This document shows, piece by piece, positions 36,830 through 44,993 of a DNA stretch of 64,000 nt. Below the pieces are notes generated by a model. That model was given only the letters and a program-made list of their open reading frames with translations. It made no database searches and had not been told where the DNA came from. The first letter of the stretch is position 1, and the number at the start of each line of letters is the position of its first letter. The DNA lies in NCBI RefSeq assembly GCF_012396235.1, contig NZ_JAAXPA010000007.1, forward strand, positions 270,673 to 334,672, read 5' to 3'. The position numbers and the translations under genes were made by a program. The DNA is from Rhodococcus opacus. Lineage in GTDB: Bacteria > Actinomycetota > Actinomycetes > Mycobacteriales > Mycobacteriaceae.

Positions 36830-36945
36830 TACTCCCAAGCTACCCGGCCACCGACTCTTTGCAAATCCCCTAAGCATCTAACGCACACGTCATTTCTGCG
36901 ACTCCACTCGTCACGTTTACACGCAATAGTGGGTCAAACACGCAA

Positions 36946-36958
36946 GATTGCATGTAAT
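36946..36958. promoter_or_regulatory. Twin 13-bp direct repeat, copy B
   Basis: A second exact GATTGCATGTAAT, 18 bases before the oxygenase ATG at 36977. Identical 13-mers flank both sides of the 241-base divergent region, which fits binding by a dimeric GntR or similar regulator. Confidence 0.55.
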
Positions 36959-36976
36959 CGAGGATGGAGGGATACG

Positions 36977-37969
36977 ATGACCGGCAGCCACGCGCTGAAC
37001 GAACTCGCCAAGGAATCCCGCATGGGTGGGCTCGGGACGGAGACCACCGACCGCGAGATCCGACGAATCGACCTCTCGGACTTCGATGCTCGACGCTCGG
37101 ACATCACCGAACAGCTGTGGAACGCGGCGGTCGACGTCGGCTTCTTCCAGGTCTACAACCACGGCATCGACGTCGCCGACGTGCGCAGGGCGTTCGCGAT
37201 GTCCGAGCAGTTCTTCGCCCTCGATTCGGCCGTGAAGGCGCAGTACCCGCTGAAGAGGGGCTTCAACTCCGGGTGGGAGAGCAAAACCCAGGTGCGCCCC
37301 TCCATCGGCGTCCCGGATGAGAAGGAGTCGTACCAGATCACCCGTCCGCACATGGGCGACCTGTGGCCCACCGAGGAGGAGTTGGCCGGTTTCCGCGACA
37401 CGATGCTCGGATTCGAGGCGCAGTGTTGGGACGTGGCGATGCGACTGCTGTCGTGCTTCGCCGACAAGCTCGGGTTCGAGCGCGACTTCTTCGCCGAGGC
37501 CCATGACCCGTCGGTGGACAGCTACCAGAGCACCCTGCGCATGCTGCACTACTTCGCCATCCCGGAGCACCTTCGGAGCGACCTCGGCCTGTGGCGCGCC
37601 GGCGCCCACACCGATTTCGACTGCCTCACCCTGCTGTTCCAGCAAGAAGGCCAGGGCGGTCTGCAGGTGCTGCCGGGCAAGGAGATGGACACCCAGGAGT
37701 GGACGCCCATCGAGCCGTCCGAGGACGCGATCACCTGCAACATCGGCGACATGCTGATGCGGTGGAGCGACGACCGGTTGCCGTCCAACTTCCACCGCGT
37801 CAAGAGCCACGGACCGGACGGCGACCACGGCGCCCGCTACAGCCTCGCGTTCTTCGCCCAGGCCAACCGCGACGTCGTCATCTCCGGACCCGCGGGCAAG
37901 TACCCCGACATCACCGCCGAGGACTACCTCTACCAGCGCGTCAACGCGAACTTCGCCAAGGAAAAGTAA
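36977..37969 (+). CDS. 2-oxoglutarate/Fe(II)-dependent oxygenase, second copy
   Basis: A 330-residue isopenicillin-N-synthase-like dioxygenase distinct from the one at 23055. Metal ligands are His211, Asp213 (GAHTDFD) and His273 (SNFHRV). The RxS for 2-oxoglutarate is at Arg287-Ser289. ATG 36977 follows a GGAGGG site. It is 35 bases upstream of a MocA-like gene, which supplies molybdenum cofactor to enzymes such as xanthine dehydrogenase, so a link to purine metabolism is plausible but unproven. The twin 13-bp repeat precedes it. Confidence 0.88.
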   Translation: MTGSHALNELAKESRMGGLGTETTDREIRRIDLSDFDARRSDITEQLWNAAVDVGFFQVYNHGIDVADVRRAFAMSEQFFALDSAVKAQYPLKRGFNSGWESKTQVRPSIGVPDEKESYQITRPHMGDLWPTEEELAGFRDTMLGFEAQCWDVAMRLLSCFADKLGFERDFFAEAHDPSVDSYQSTLRMLHYFAIPEHLRSDLGLWRAGAHTDFDCLTLLFQQEGQGGLQVLPGKEMDTQEWTPIEPSEDAITCNIGDMLMRWSDDRLPSNFHRVKSHGPDGDHGARYSLAFFAQANRDVVISGPAGKYPDITAEDYLYQRVNANFAKEK

Positions 37970-38004
37970 GTTGAACGCATGCTGCGACGACAGGTGAGAC
38001 CACG

Positions 38005-38586
38005 ATGACGATCGGGGGCGTGCTGCTCGCCGCCGGGGCCGGTTCGCGCATGGGCATGCCCAAGGCACTCGTCGTCGGCGCGGACGGAGAACCGTGGCTC
38101 GCGCGCGGCGTGCGAGTGCTGTCGGAGGCCGGATGCGGGCCGACCGTCGTGGTGCTCGGGGCCAGCGCCGACGAGGCAGAGGACCTACTGCCGGCCGGCG
38201 TCCCCGTCACCGTCGGGATCGCGGAAGACTGGAAGTCGGGGCTGTCGGCCTCCCTGCGCCGGGGGCTGGAGGTCGCGGCGACGTTCGACGACGTCGATGC
38301 CGTCGTCATCACCCTGGTCGATCTCCCCGACCTCGGTGTCGACGCCGTCCGTCGGGTGGCGTCGGTGCCGCCCGGCGACGCCCGCTCGGCGCTCCGTCAG
38401 GCCCACTACTCCGGACGCCCGGGTCACCCCGTGCTGATCGGCCGCGACCACTGGCTTCCGTTGCGGCGCAGCCTCACCGGGGACTCCGGTGCACGGAAAT
38501 ACCTCGGGGCACACGGCGCCGAGGCCGTCGACTGCTCCGACCTGGGGTCGGGCCGCGACGTCGATTCGCCGCGCGAACTCCGCTAG
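38005..38586 (+). CDS. mocA: MocA-like molybdenum cofactor cytidylyltransferase
   Basis: A 193-residue NTP transferase with the signature LLAAGAGSRMGMPKALV and the Mg-binding Asp of LVDLPDLG. MocA converts molybdenum cofactor to the cytosine dinucleotide form used by some molybdenum hydroxylases. The nearest candidate client is the xanthine dehydrogenase at 29.4-32.9 kb, although xanthine dehydrogenases often use the plain cofactor. MobA-like activity or another nucleotidyl transfer cannot be excluded. It is in an operon with the second 2OG oxygenase. Confidence 0.8.
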   Translation: MTIGGVLLAAGAGSRMGMPKALVVGADGEPWLARGVRVLSEAGCGPTVVVLGASADEAEDLLPAGVPVTVGIAEDWKSGLSASLRRGLEVAATFDDVDAVVITLVDLPDLGVDAVRRVASVPPGDARSALRQAHYSGRPGHPVLIGRDHWLPLRRSLTGDSGARKYLGAHGAEAVDCSDLGSGRDVDSPRELR

Positions 38587-38622
38587 CCCCCGGGACGAAC
38601 CGGACGCTCGTTCGATCTGACG

Positions 38623-38639
38623 CAACGGGCGTCCCGTTG
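38623..38639. terminator. Hairpin between mocA and exporter genes
   Basis: CAACGGG-CGT-CCCGTTG: a 7-bp stem with a 3-base loop, in the 64-base gap between convergent genes. There is no clear T-tract. Confidence 0.45.
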
Positions 38640-38650
38640 GTCCGGCACCT

Positions 38651-39469
38651 TCAGCGGCTGACCGCCTTCTTGTACCGCCGGATCGCGAACGGCACGAAGA
38701 TCACCAGCAGCACCGCCGACCATGCCAGGGAGGCGATGATCGGGTGCTGCAACGGCCACGCGTCGGGAACGGTCATGGCCGGGTTGGTGTTTCCGAACAG
38801 TTCCCGCACGGCCTGCGTCACCGCGGACACCGGATTCCATTCCGCGATCACCTTCAGCGGTCCGGGCAGGTTGGTGGTCTCGACGAACGTGTTCGCGATG
38901 AACGAGAGCGGGAAAATGACGATGAAGCTGGCGTTGTTGAACACCTCCGGTGTCCGGATCCACAGGCCGACCACCGCCATCACCCAGGACAGCGCGTAGG
39001 CGAACAACAGCAGGAGCAGGTAGCCGAGCAGCGCTTCGCCGAGGCTCGAGTGGATGCGCCACCCGATGATCAGGCCGGTCAGCGACATCACGACGAGGCT
39101 GACGATGTTGATCAGGACATCGGTGGAGGTGCGGCCGAGGAGCACGGCGGACGGGGCCATCGGCAGCGACCGGAACCGGTCGATGATCCCCTTCTGCAGA
39201 TCCTCGACCATCCCGAGACCCGTCCACGTGGCCCCGAAGATGACTGTCTGCGTGAAGATCCCGGCGATCAGGAATTCGCGGTAGGACATCCCGGGAACCT
39301 GGATGGCACTACCGAACACGTACGCGAACAGCAGCACGAACATGATCGGTGACAACGTGGTGAACACGATGAGGTCGGGGACGCGCTTGATCTTGATCAT
39401 GTTGCGCTTGGCGATCGTGAGCCCGTCCGCGAGTGCGGTGTGCACGGACGCCGTCTGTGGGGCGCTCAT
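38651..39469 (-). CDS. DrrB-type ABC-2 exporter permease
   Basis: A 272-residue ABC-2 family membrane subunit with six predicted helices. Hydrophobic segments begin near residues 34, 65, 112, 147, 180 and 243. Motifs FRSLPMAPSAVLLGR and WNPVSAVTQAVRELF are typical of daunorubicin-resistance DrrB permeases. It exports hydrophobic compounds or lipids with the ATPase encoded upstream. The start overlaps the ATPase stop (ATGA). Confidence 0.9.
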   Translation of the reverse strand: MSAPQTASVHTALADGLTIAKRNMIKIKRVPDLIVFTTLSPIMFVLLFAYVFGSAIQVPGMSYREFLIAGIFTQTVIFGATWTGLGMVEDLQKGIIDRFRSLPMAPSAVLLGRTSTDVLINIVSLVVMSLTGLIIGWRIHSSLGEALLGYLLLLLFAYALSWVMAVVGLWIRTPEVFNNASFIVIFPLSFIANTFVETTNLPGPLKVIAEWNPVSAVTQAVRELFGNTNPAMTVPDAWPLQHPIIASLAWSAVLLVIFVPFAIRRYKKAVSR

Positions 39470-40422
39470 GAGATGTGCTCCTCTTCGGCTTCGTGTCCGG
39501 TCAGGGTGAGGAAGACGTCGTCCAGGGTCGGTCTGCGCAGGCCGACGTCGAACACCTTCACTCCTCGAGTGGAGAGGCGGCCCAGCGCCTCGACGAGGGC
39601 GTCCGCACCGCCGGTCACCGGCACCGTCACCCGGCGGACGTTTTCTTCGACCAGAATGTCGCCTGCGGCGAGCGGGGCCAGTTCGTCGCGCACGACGGAG
39701 AGCTCGATGCCCTCCCGGACGCTCAGCTCGATGCGCTCACCACCCACACGGTCCTTCAATTCGTCGGCGGTTCCGCGGGCGATGACCGAACCGTGGTCGA
39801 TCACCGCGATCTGGTCGGCGAGGCGCTCGGCCTCTTCCATGTACTGGGTGGTCAGGAGAAGCGTGGTGCCCCTGGCGACGAGATTGTCGATGACGTCCCA
39901 GAGAGCCAGCCGGGCGCGGGGGTCGAGCCCGGTGGTCGGTTCGTCCAGGAACAACACTTCCGGCTCGGCCACGAGCGCTCCCGCGAGGTCGAGACGCCGG
40001 CGCATGCCACCCGAGTAGCCCTTCACGGGACGATCTCCCGCCTCGACCAGATCGAACTGTTCGAGCAGTTCACGGGCGCGCGCCTTGCTGCGTTTGCCCC
40101 CGAGATGGTAGAGCCGCCCGACCATCTCGAGGTTCTCGAAACCGGTGAGGTACTCGTCGACCGCCGCATACTGTCCCGACGCGCCGATCCGGGATCGGAG
40201 CACCCGCGCATCGTGGACGACGTCGAGACCGGCCACCTCCGCCCGGCCGGCGTCCGGGACGAGAAGGGTGGTGAAGACCCGCACCGCCGTCGTCTTGCCT
40301 GCGCCGTTCGGGCCGAGCAGTGCCATCACCGTTCCCGACGGGACCGCGAGGTCGACCCCGTCCAGCGCTGTGACCTTGCCGTACTTCTTGACCAGACCCT
40401 CTGCCGTTATCGCATCGACCAT
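39466..40422 (-). CDS. DrrA-type ABC exporter ATPase
   Basis: A 318-residue ATPase with Walker A GPNGAGKTT (near residue 38), signature GYSGGMRRRLDLA, Walker B LFLDEPTTGLDP and the C-terminal extension of DrrA proteins. With the permease downstream it forms a drug or lipid exporter. It is divergent from the large LuxR regulator, which could control it. The substrate is unknown. Confidence 0.92.
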   Translation of the reverse strand: MVDAITAEGLVKKYGKVTALDGVDLAVPSGTVMALLGPNGAGKTTAVRVFTTLLVPDAGRAEVAGLDVVHDARVLRSRIGASGQYAAVDEYLTGFENLEMVGRLYHLGGKRSKARARELLEQFDLVEAGDRPVKGYSGGMRRRLDLAGALVAEPEVLFLDEPTTGLDPRARLALWDVIDNLVARGTTLLLTTQYMEEAERLADQIAVIDHGSVIARGTADELKDRVGGERIELSVREGIELSVVRDELAPLAAGDILVEENVRRVTVPVTGGADALVEALGRLSTRGVKVFDVGLRRPTLDDVFLTLTGHEAEEEHIS

Positions 40423-40573
40423 CAGAAGTTCCCATCCGTTGGCGTGTGAACCCCAGTGTGACTCGAGGCACCGACAGGTTGCGAGGAATATTCGACGTTC
40501 CCGGCGGGCCCGGTGCGGCGGTAGTCTGAAAATCCGAGCAGGTCAGCGCGCAGATCTTCGGCAGGAGACAGTG

Positions 40574-42214
40574 ATGTCCGACGCGACGTCGGAACTCCGG
40601 ACGGGCCGTGCGGCCTTCGAGCGACGAGACTGGCGCGACACCTACGCACGACTGTCGGGCGCCGACCGGCAGACACCACTGTCCGGTGACGACCTCGAAC
40701 TGGTCGCCACCGCCGCCTACCTGCTCGGTGAGGACGACGCCAGCACCGAATGGTGGGAACGGGCGGTGCACGAGTGGGCCCGCGTGGGTCGACCGGTGCG
40801 CTCCGCGCGGTGCGCGTTCTGGCTCTCGTTCGTCCTGATCATGCGGGGCGAGCAGGCGCGCGGCGGCGGCTGGCTGGGCAAGGCCCAGCGACTGCTGGAC
40901 ACCGCGGGCGTCGATTGCGCCGAGCGGGGCTACCTGCTGGTGCCGCAGGGACTGCAACGGATCGACGCCGGCGACGGCAAGGCCGCCCACGACATCTTCC
41001 GTGCGATCACGGAGGCGGGCACCCGGTTCGCCGACCCGGATCTGACGACGCTCGGGGTGCTGGGCACCGGCCATTCGCTCGTCCTGCTGGGGGACGTTGC
41101 CGACGCGGTGTCCGCGTTCGACGAGGCGATGGTCGGGGTGACGTCCGACGAGGTGTCCCCGGTGGTGGCGGGGATCGTGTACTGCGCCGTGATCGAGCAG
41201 TGCCAGAACATCTGCGATCTCCGCCGGTCCAGGGAATGGACTGTGGCGCTGGAGGAGTGGTGCTCTTCGCAACCCGACCTCGTCCCGTACCGCGGTCAGT
41301 GCCTCGTCCACCGCGCCGAGATCCTGCAACTGCAGGGCGATTGGCCCACGGCGATGGACTCGGCGCGGCGGGCACACGAGCGGCTCGCCTCGCACGCCGC
41401 GGCCGGGTCCGCCGCCTACGTGATGGCCGACCTCCACCGCTTGCGCGGCGAGGTCGCCCAGGCCGAGAAGTTGTTCCTGGAGGCGAACCGCTGGGGCAGG
41501 CGACCGCAGCCCGGGCTCGCGCTGCTGCGGATGGCGCAGGGGCGGTTCGGCAGCGCGGTCGCCTCGATCCGCTGTGCGGTGGACGAGTCCACCGGCGCCG
41601 TGGAACGCGCCAGGCTGCTGCCCGCCTGCGTGGACATCCTGCTCGCCGCCGGCGACGTCTCGGCGGCTCGCACCGCCGCCGACGAACTCGACTCGATCGC
41701 AACACGGTTCGCGATCCCCTACCTGTGCGCACTGTCCGCGCAGGCGTCGGGATCGATGCTGCACGCCGAAGGACGGGGCAGCGACGCACTGACCGTTCTG
41801 CGCGACGCGTGGCGGCGCTGGCAGGACATCGGCGCGCCCTACGAGTGCGCGCGGGTCCGGGAGTCGGTCGCGCTGGTGTGCCGCGACCTGGGTGACGACG
41901 ACACCGCGCAGATGGAGCACGACCTCGCGTCCGCCACCTACCGGCAACTGGGTGCCCTCCCGGACCTCGAACGCCTCCGGGCAGAGTTCCGCCCCGACCC
42001 GGCGGCCGCCACGCCGCTGACCCCGCGTGAAGTGTGTGTGCTCCGCCTCGTGGCCGCGGGCAAGAGCAACCGCGCGGTGGCGACGGAACTGTTCCTCAGT
42101 GAGAAGACGGTCGCACGGCACCTGAGCAACATCTTCGTCAAGCTGGGCATCTCGTCGAGGTCCGCGGCCACCGCCTATGCGTACGAGCATCACCTCGTCG
42201 AGCCGTCTGCATGA
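40574..42214 (+). CDS. LuxR family regulator with tetratricopeptide-like body
   Basis: A 546-residue regulator. The C-terminal LuxR helix-turn-helix is clear (LTPREVCVLRLVAAGKSNRAV, then SEKTVARHLSNIFVKLG). The first 450 residues are Ala/Trp-rich helical repeats resembling the TPR region of LAL/MalT-type regulators, but I see no N-terminal P-loop. ATG 40574 follows a GGAG site, and GTG 40571 is an alternative. It is divergent from the exporter and is followed by a flavin monooxygenase after 109 bases. Confidence 0.88.
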   Translation: MSDATSELRTGRAAFERRDWRDTYARLSGADRQTPLSGDDLELVATAAYLLGEDDASTEWWERAVHEWARVGRPVRSARCAFWLSFVLIMRGEQARGGGWLGKAQRLLDTAGVDCAERGYLLVPQGLQRIDAGDGKAAHDIFRAITEAGTRFADPDLTTLGVLGTGHSLVLLGDVADAVSAFDEAMVGVTSDEVSPVVAGIVYCAVIEQCQNICDLRRSREWTVALEEWCSSQPDLVPYRGQCLVHRAEILQLQGDWPTAMDSARRAHERLASHAAAGSAAYVMADLHRLRGEVAQAEKLFLEANRWGRRPQPGLALLRMAQGRFGSAVASIRCAVDESTGAVERARLLPACVDILLAAGDVSAARTAADELDSIATRFAIPYLCALSAQASGSMLHAEGRGSDALTVLRDAWRRWQDIGAPYECARVRESVALVCRDLGDDDTAQMEHDLASATYRQLGALPDLERLRAEFRPDPAAATPLTPREVCVLRLVAAGKSNRAVATELFLSEKTVARHLSNIFVKLGISSRSAATAYAYEHHLVEPSA

Positions 42215-42323
42215 AAGTACCCATACGGTCATACGTATCTGCGCCATTCTCCCGACGCGCCGAGATCGGCCCGGTCATAGCGTTGAGCATGACCACCGAT
42301 CACCCGAGGGAAGAAGGCACACG

Positions 42324-43433
42324 ATGTCCACAGAACGCTTCGACACGATCGTGATCGGTGCCGGACAGGCCGGCCTCGCCACCGGTTACCACCTCACAAG
42401 ATGCGGGCAGCGGTTCGTGATCCTCGACGCTCACGACCGCGTCGGGGACGTGTGGCGGGAGCGGTTCGACTCGCTCCGGCTCTACAGTCCCGCCCGGTAC
42501 GACGGTCTGCCCGGCTGGGGAATTCCCGCCCGGGGTTGGTCCTGGCCTGGTAAGGACGAGGTGGCCGACTACTTCGAGGCCTACGCGGAGCGATTCGCGC
42601 TGCCGATCCGGACCGGCACCACCGTCGACGGCCTGTCCCGTGTCGGCGACCGTTACGTCGTCACGGCGGGGACGGACCGATTCGAGGCCGACAATGTCGT
42701 CGTCGCCTCCGGAACGTGGCAGTCCCCGGTCCTTCCGGATCTGGCGGAGCGTCTCGATCCCCGGATCCGGCAACTGCATTCGAGCGACTACCGCAATCCG
42801 TCCCAACTGCAGGACGGGCCGGTGCTGGTGGTCGGGTGCAGCCACTCCGGCGCGGACATCGCGCTGGAAGTCTCCCGTTCGCATCGCACCACGATCTGCG
42901 GGCCGGTCCGCGGGGAGGTGCCGTTCGACCTCGAGGGACGCCTCGCCCACATCGCGATCCCGATCATGTGGTTCATGGCCAATCACGTTCTGACGGAACG
43001 CACATCCGTCGGCCGGAAGATGCGCACCCACGTCCGCTCGGGGGGCGGACCACTCCTGCGGGTCAAGCGAGCCGACCTGGCCGCCGCCCGTGTGGAGCAC
43101 TTCCCCGCGAAGGTCACCGGCGTCCACGACGGCAGACCGGTCCTCGACGACGGCACCGCACTCGACGTCCGCAACGTCATCTGGTGCACCGGGTTCCGCA
43201 AGGACACGTCGTGGATCCAGATCCCCGTCACCGGATCGGACGGGTGGCCCGAACAGTCCCGCGGAGTGTCGCCGGACCATCCCGGACTGTATTTCGTGGG
43301 GCTGCCGTTCCTGCAGGCGTTCGCCTCGATGCTCACCGGCGGGGTGGGCAGGGATGCCGGGTATGTCGCGAAACACATTGCGCGCAGACAGACTCGGGCC
43401 GGACTCAGGCCGTCAGCACCAACCCTGACGTAG
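42324..43433 (+). CDS. Flavin-containing monooxygenase/CzcO-like oxidoreductase
   Basis: A 369-residue flavoprotein with FAD motif IVIGAGQAGLATGYHL at residues 10-25, VGDVWRERFDSLRLYSPARY typical of the CzcO/FMO group, a second dinucleotide motif VVGCSHSGADIALE, and the CTGFR motif near the end. Proteins of this group carry out N-, S- or Baeyer-Villiger oxidations. Substrate unknown. Its last 29 bases overlap ltp2 on the opposite strand. Confidence 0.85.
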   Translation: MSTERFDTIVIGAGQAGLATGYHLTRCGQRFVILDAHDRVGDVWRERFDSLRLYSPARYDGLPGWGIPARGWSWPGKDEVADYFEAYAERFALPIRTGTTVDGLSRVGDRYVVTAGTDRFEADNVVVASGTWQSPVLPDLAERLDPRIRQLHSSDYRNPSQLQDGPVLVVGCSHSGADIALEVSRSHRTTICGPVRGEVPFDLEGRLAHIAIPIMWFMANHVLTERTSVGRKMRTHVRSGGGPLLRVKRADLAAARVEHFPAKVTGVHDGRPVLDDGTALDVRNVIWCTGFRKDTSWIQIPVTGSDGWPEQSRGVSPDHPGLYFVGLPFLQAFASMLTGGVGRDAGYVAKHIARRQTRAGLRPSAPTLT

Positions 43434-44574
43434 GCACACCGGTCCCGGCGGTGACGAGGACGTTCTGCACGCCGGAGACCTGGTTCACGGACGTGCCGCG
43501 GATCTGACGCACACCCTCGGCGATGCCGTTCATCCCGTGGATGTAGGCCTCGCCGAGCTGGCCTCCGTGGGTGTTGAGCGGCAGACTGCCGTCGAGGTCG
43601 ATGGCACCGTCGGCGATGAAGTCCTTGGCCTCACCGCGGCCGCAGAAGCCGAGTTCTTCGAGCTGCATCAATACGTATGGTGTGAAGTGGTCGTAGAGGA
43701 CGGCCAGATCCATGTCCTGCGGTCCGAGTCCGGCCTGATCCCACAGCTGCCTCCCGACCAACTCCATCTCGGGCAGACCCGCGAGCTCCGGGCGGTAGTA
43801 GCTGGTCATGATGTACTGGTCGCTGCCGCTCCCCTGAGCTGCCGCGGCGATCACGGCCGGTTTCTGCTTCAGATCCTTCGCCCGCTCCGGTGACGTGACG
43901 ACGATCGCGATGCCGCCGTCGGACTCCTGGCAGCAGTCGAGCAGGTGCAGAGGCTCGGCGATGAACCGGGAGTTCTGGTGGTCCTCGAGGGTGATCGGCT
44001 TGCCGTAGAAGAAGGCGTTCGGATTGGTGGCGGCGTGCTTGCGGTCGGTGACCGCGACCCGTCCGAAATCCTCGCTCGTAGCGCGGTATTCGTGCATATA
44101 CCGCTGGGCGACCATCGCGACGAACGCCGCCGGCGTCGACAGGCCGTGCGGGTAGGAGAACGCGTTGTCGGTGCCCGACGAGTTCACCTGCTGCACCAGA
44201 CCGGAGTTCACCTGCCCGAACCGCATCCCCGACCGCTCGTTGAACGCCCGGTACGCCACCACCACGTCGGCGACACCGGTGGCCACGGCCATCGCCGCCT
44301 GCTGCACGGTGGCGCACGCCGCGCCCCCGCCGTAGTGGATGCGGCTGAAGAACTTCAGGTCCGGAATGCCGACCGAACGGGCCACGGCCGCTTCGGTGTT
44401 GGTGTCCATCGTGAAGGACGTCAGGCCGTCCACGTCCGCGGGGGTCAGTCCGGCGTCGTCCAGCGCCGCGGTGACCGCCTCTGCCGCCAGCCGCAATTCG
44501 CTCCGGCCCGAGTTCTTCGAGAAGTCGGTGGCGCCGATCCCGGCGATGACAGCCTTGCCCGACAACCCGCTCAT
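43405..44574 (-). CDS. ltp2: Steroid side-chain retroaldolase/thiolase-like Ltp2
   Basis: Ltp2 is a thiolase-fold lipid-transfer-like protein. With the DUF35 part of ChsH2 it cleaves 17-hydroxy-3-oxo-pregnene-20-carboxyl-CoA to androstenedione and propionyl-CoA. The 389-residue protein begins GKAVIAGIGATDFSKNSGRSE and contains YGGGAACATVQQA and LNTHGGQLGEAYIHG, as in M. tuberculosis Rv3540c. The start overlaps the chsH1 stop (ATGA). It is the last gene of the chsE1-chsE2-chsH2-chsH1-ltp2 operon, the order seen in the M. tuberculosis igr locus. Confidence 0.93.
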   Translation of the reverse strand: MSGLSGKAVIAGIGATDFSKNSGRSELRLAAEAVTAALDDAGLTPADVDGLTSFTMDTNTEAAVARSVGIPDLKFFSRIHYGGGAACATVQQAAMAVATGVADVVVAYRAFNERSGMRFGQVNSGLVQQVNSSGTDNAFSYPHGLSTPAAFVAMVAQRYMHEYRATSEDFGRVAVTDRKHAATNPNAFFYGKPITLEDHQNSRFIAEPLHLLDCCQESDGGIAIVVTSPERAKDLKQKPAVIAAAAQGSGSDQYIMTSYYRPELAGLPEMELVGRQLWDQAGLGPQDMDLAVLYDHFTPYVLMQLEELGFCGRGEAKDFIADGAIDLDGSLPLNTHGGQLGEAYIHGMNGIAEGVRQIRGTSVNQVSGVQNVLVTAGTGVPTSGLVLTA

Positions 44575-44993
44575 GCACCCGCTCCGTTCGTGCGTCCGTC
44601 CAGGACGAGGGTCACCTTCGACGTGATGTGGTCGCCGAGACCGTTCTTCCCGACGACGTCCAGCGTGACGACGCCGTCGTCCACCGCCGCCACCGTGCCG
44701 CTCAGGGTGAGGGTGTCGTAGGCGTACCACGGAACCCCGAGGCGCAACGCGATCGACTTGATCACCGCGTTCGGTCCCGCCCAGTCGGTGACGAACCGCT
44801 GCACCAGACCCGTGTCGGTGAGGATGTTGACGAAGATGTCCTTCGACCCGCGTTGCTGCGCCAGGTCGCGGTCGTGGTGGACGTCCTGGAAATCGCGCGT
44901 CGCGAGCGCGGCCGAAACGACGAACGTCGGGTCGCCAGTCACGGTCAATTCCGGAAGCGTCGTTCCCACCGCGACATCGAGTGTGGACGTCAT
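44571..44993 (-). CDS. chsH1: Steroid enoyl-CoA hydratase subunit ChsH1
   Basis: A 140-residue MaoC-like hot-dog subunit carrying the catalytic hydratase motif (FQDVHHDRDLAQQRGSKD, with Asp and His). It hydrates the C17-C20 double bond of the three-carbon side-chain acyl-CoA as a heterotetramer with ChsH2. It closely matches M. tuberculosis Rv3541c in order and length. Both ends overlap neighbours by four bases (ATGA). Confidence 0.93.
   Translation of the reverse strand: MTSTLDVAVGTTLPELTVTGDPTFVVSAALATRDFQDVHHDRDLAQQRGSKDIFVNILTDTGLVQRFVTDWAGPNAVIKSIALRLGVPWYAYDTLTLSGTVAAVDDGVVTLDVVGKNGLGDHITSKVTLVLDGRTNGAGA

Noticed and set aside
38005..38586. MocA-like protein as MobA (guanylyltransferase)
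   Set aside because: The signature fits both, but the absence of other cofactor genes and the proximity to a molybdenum hydroxylase favour the MocA reading; kept only as an alternative.
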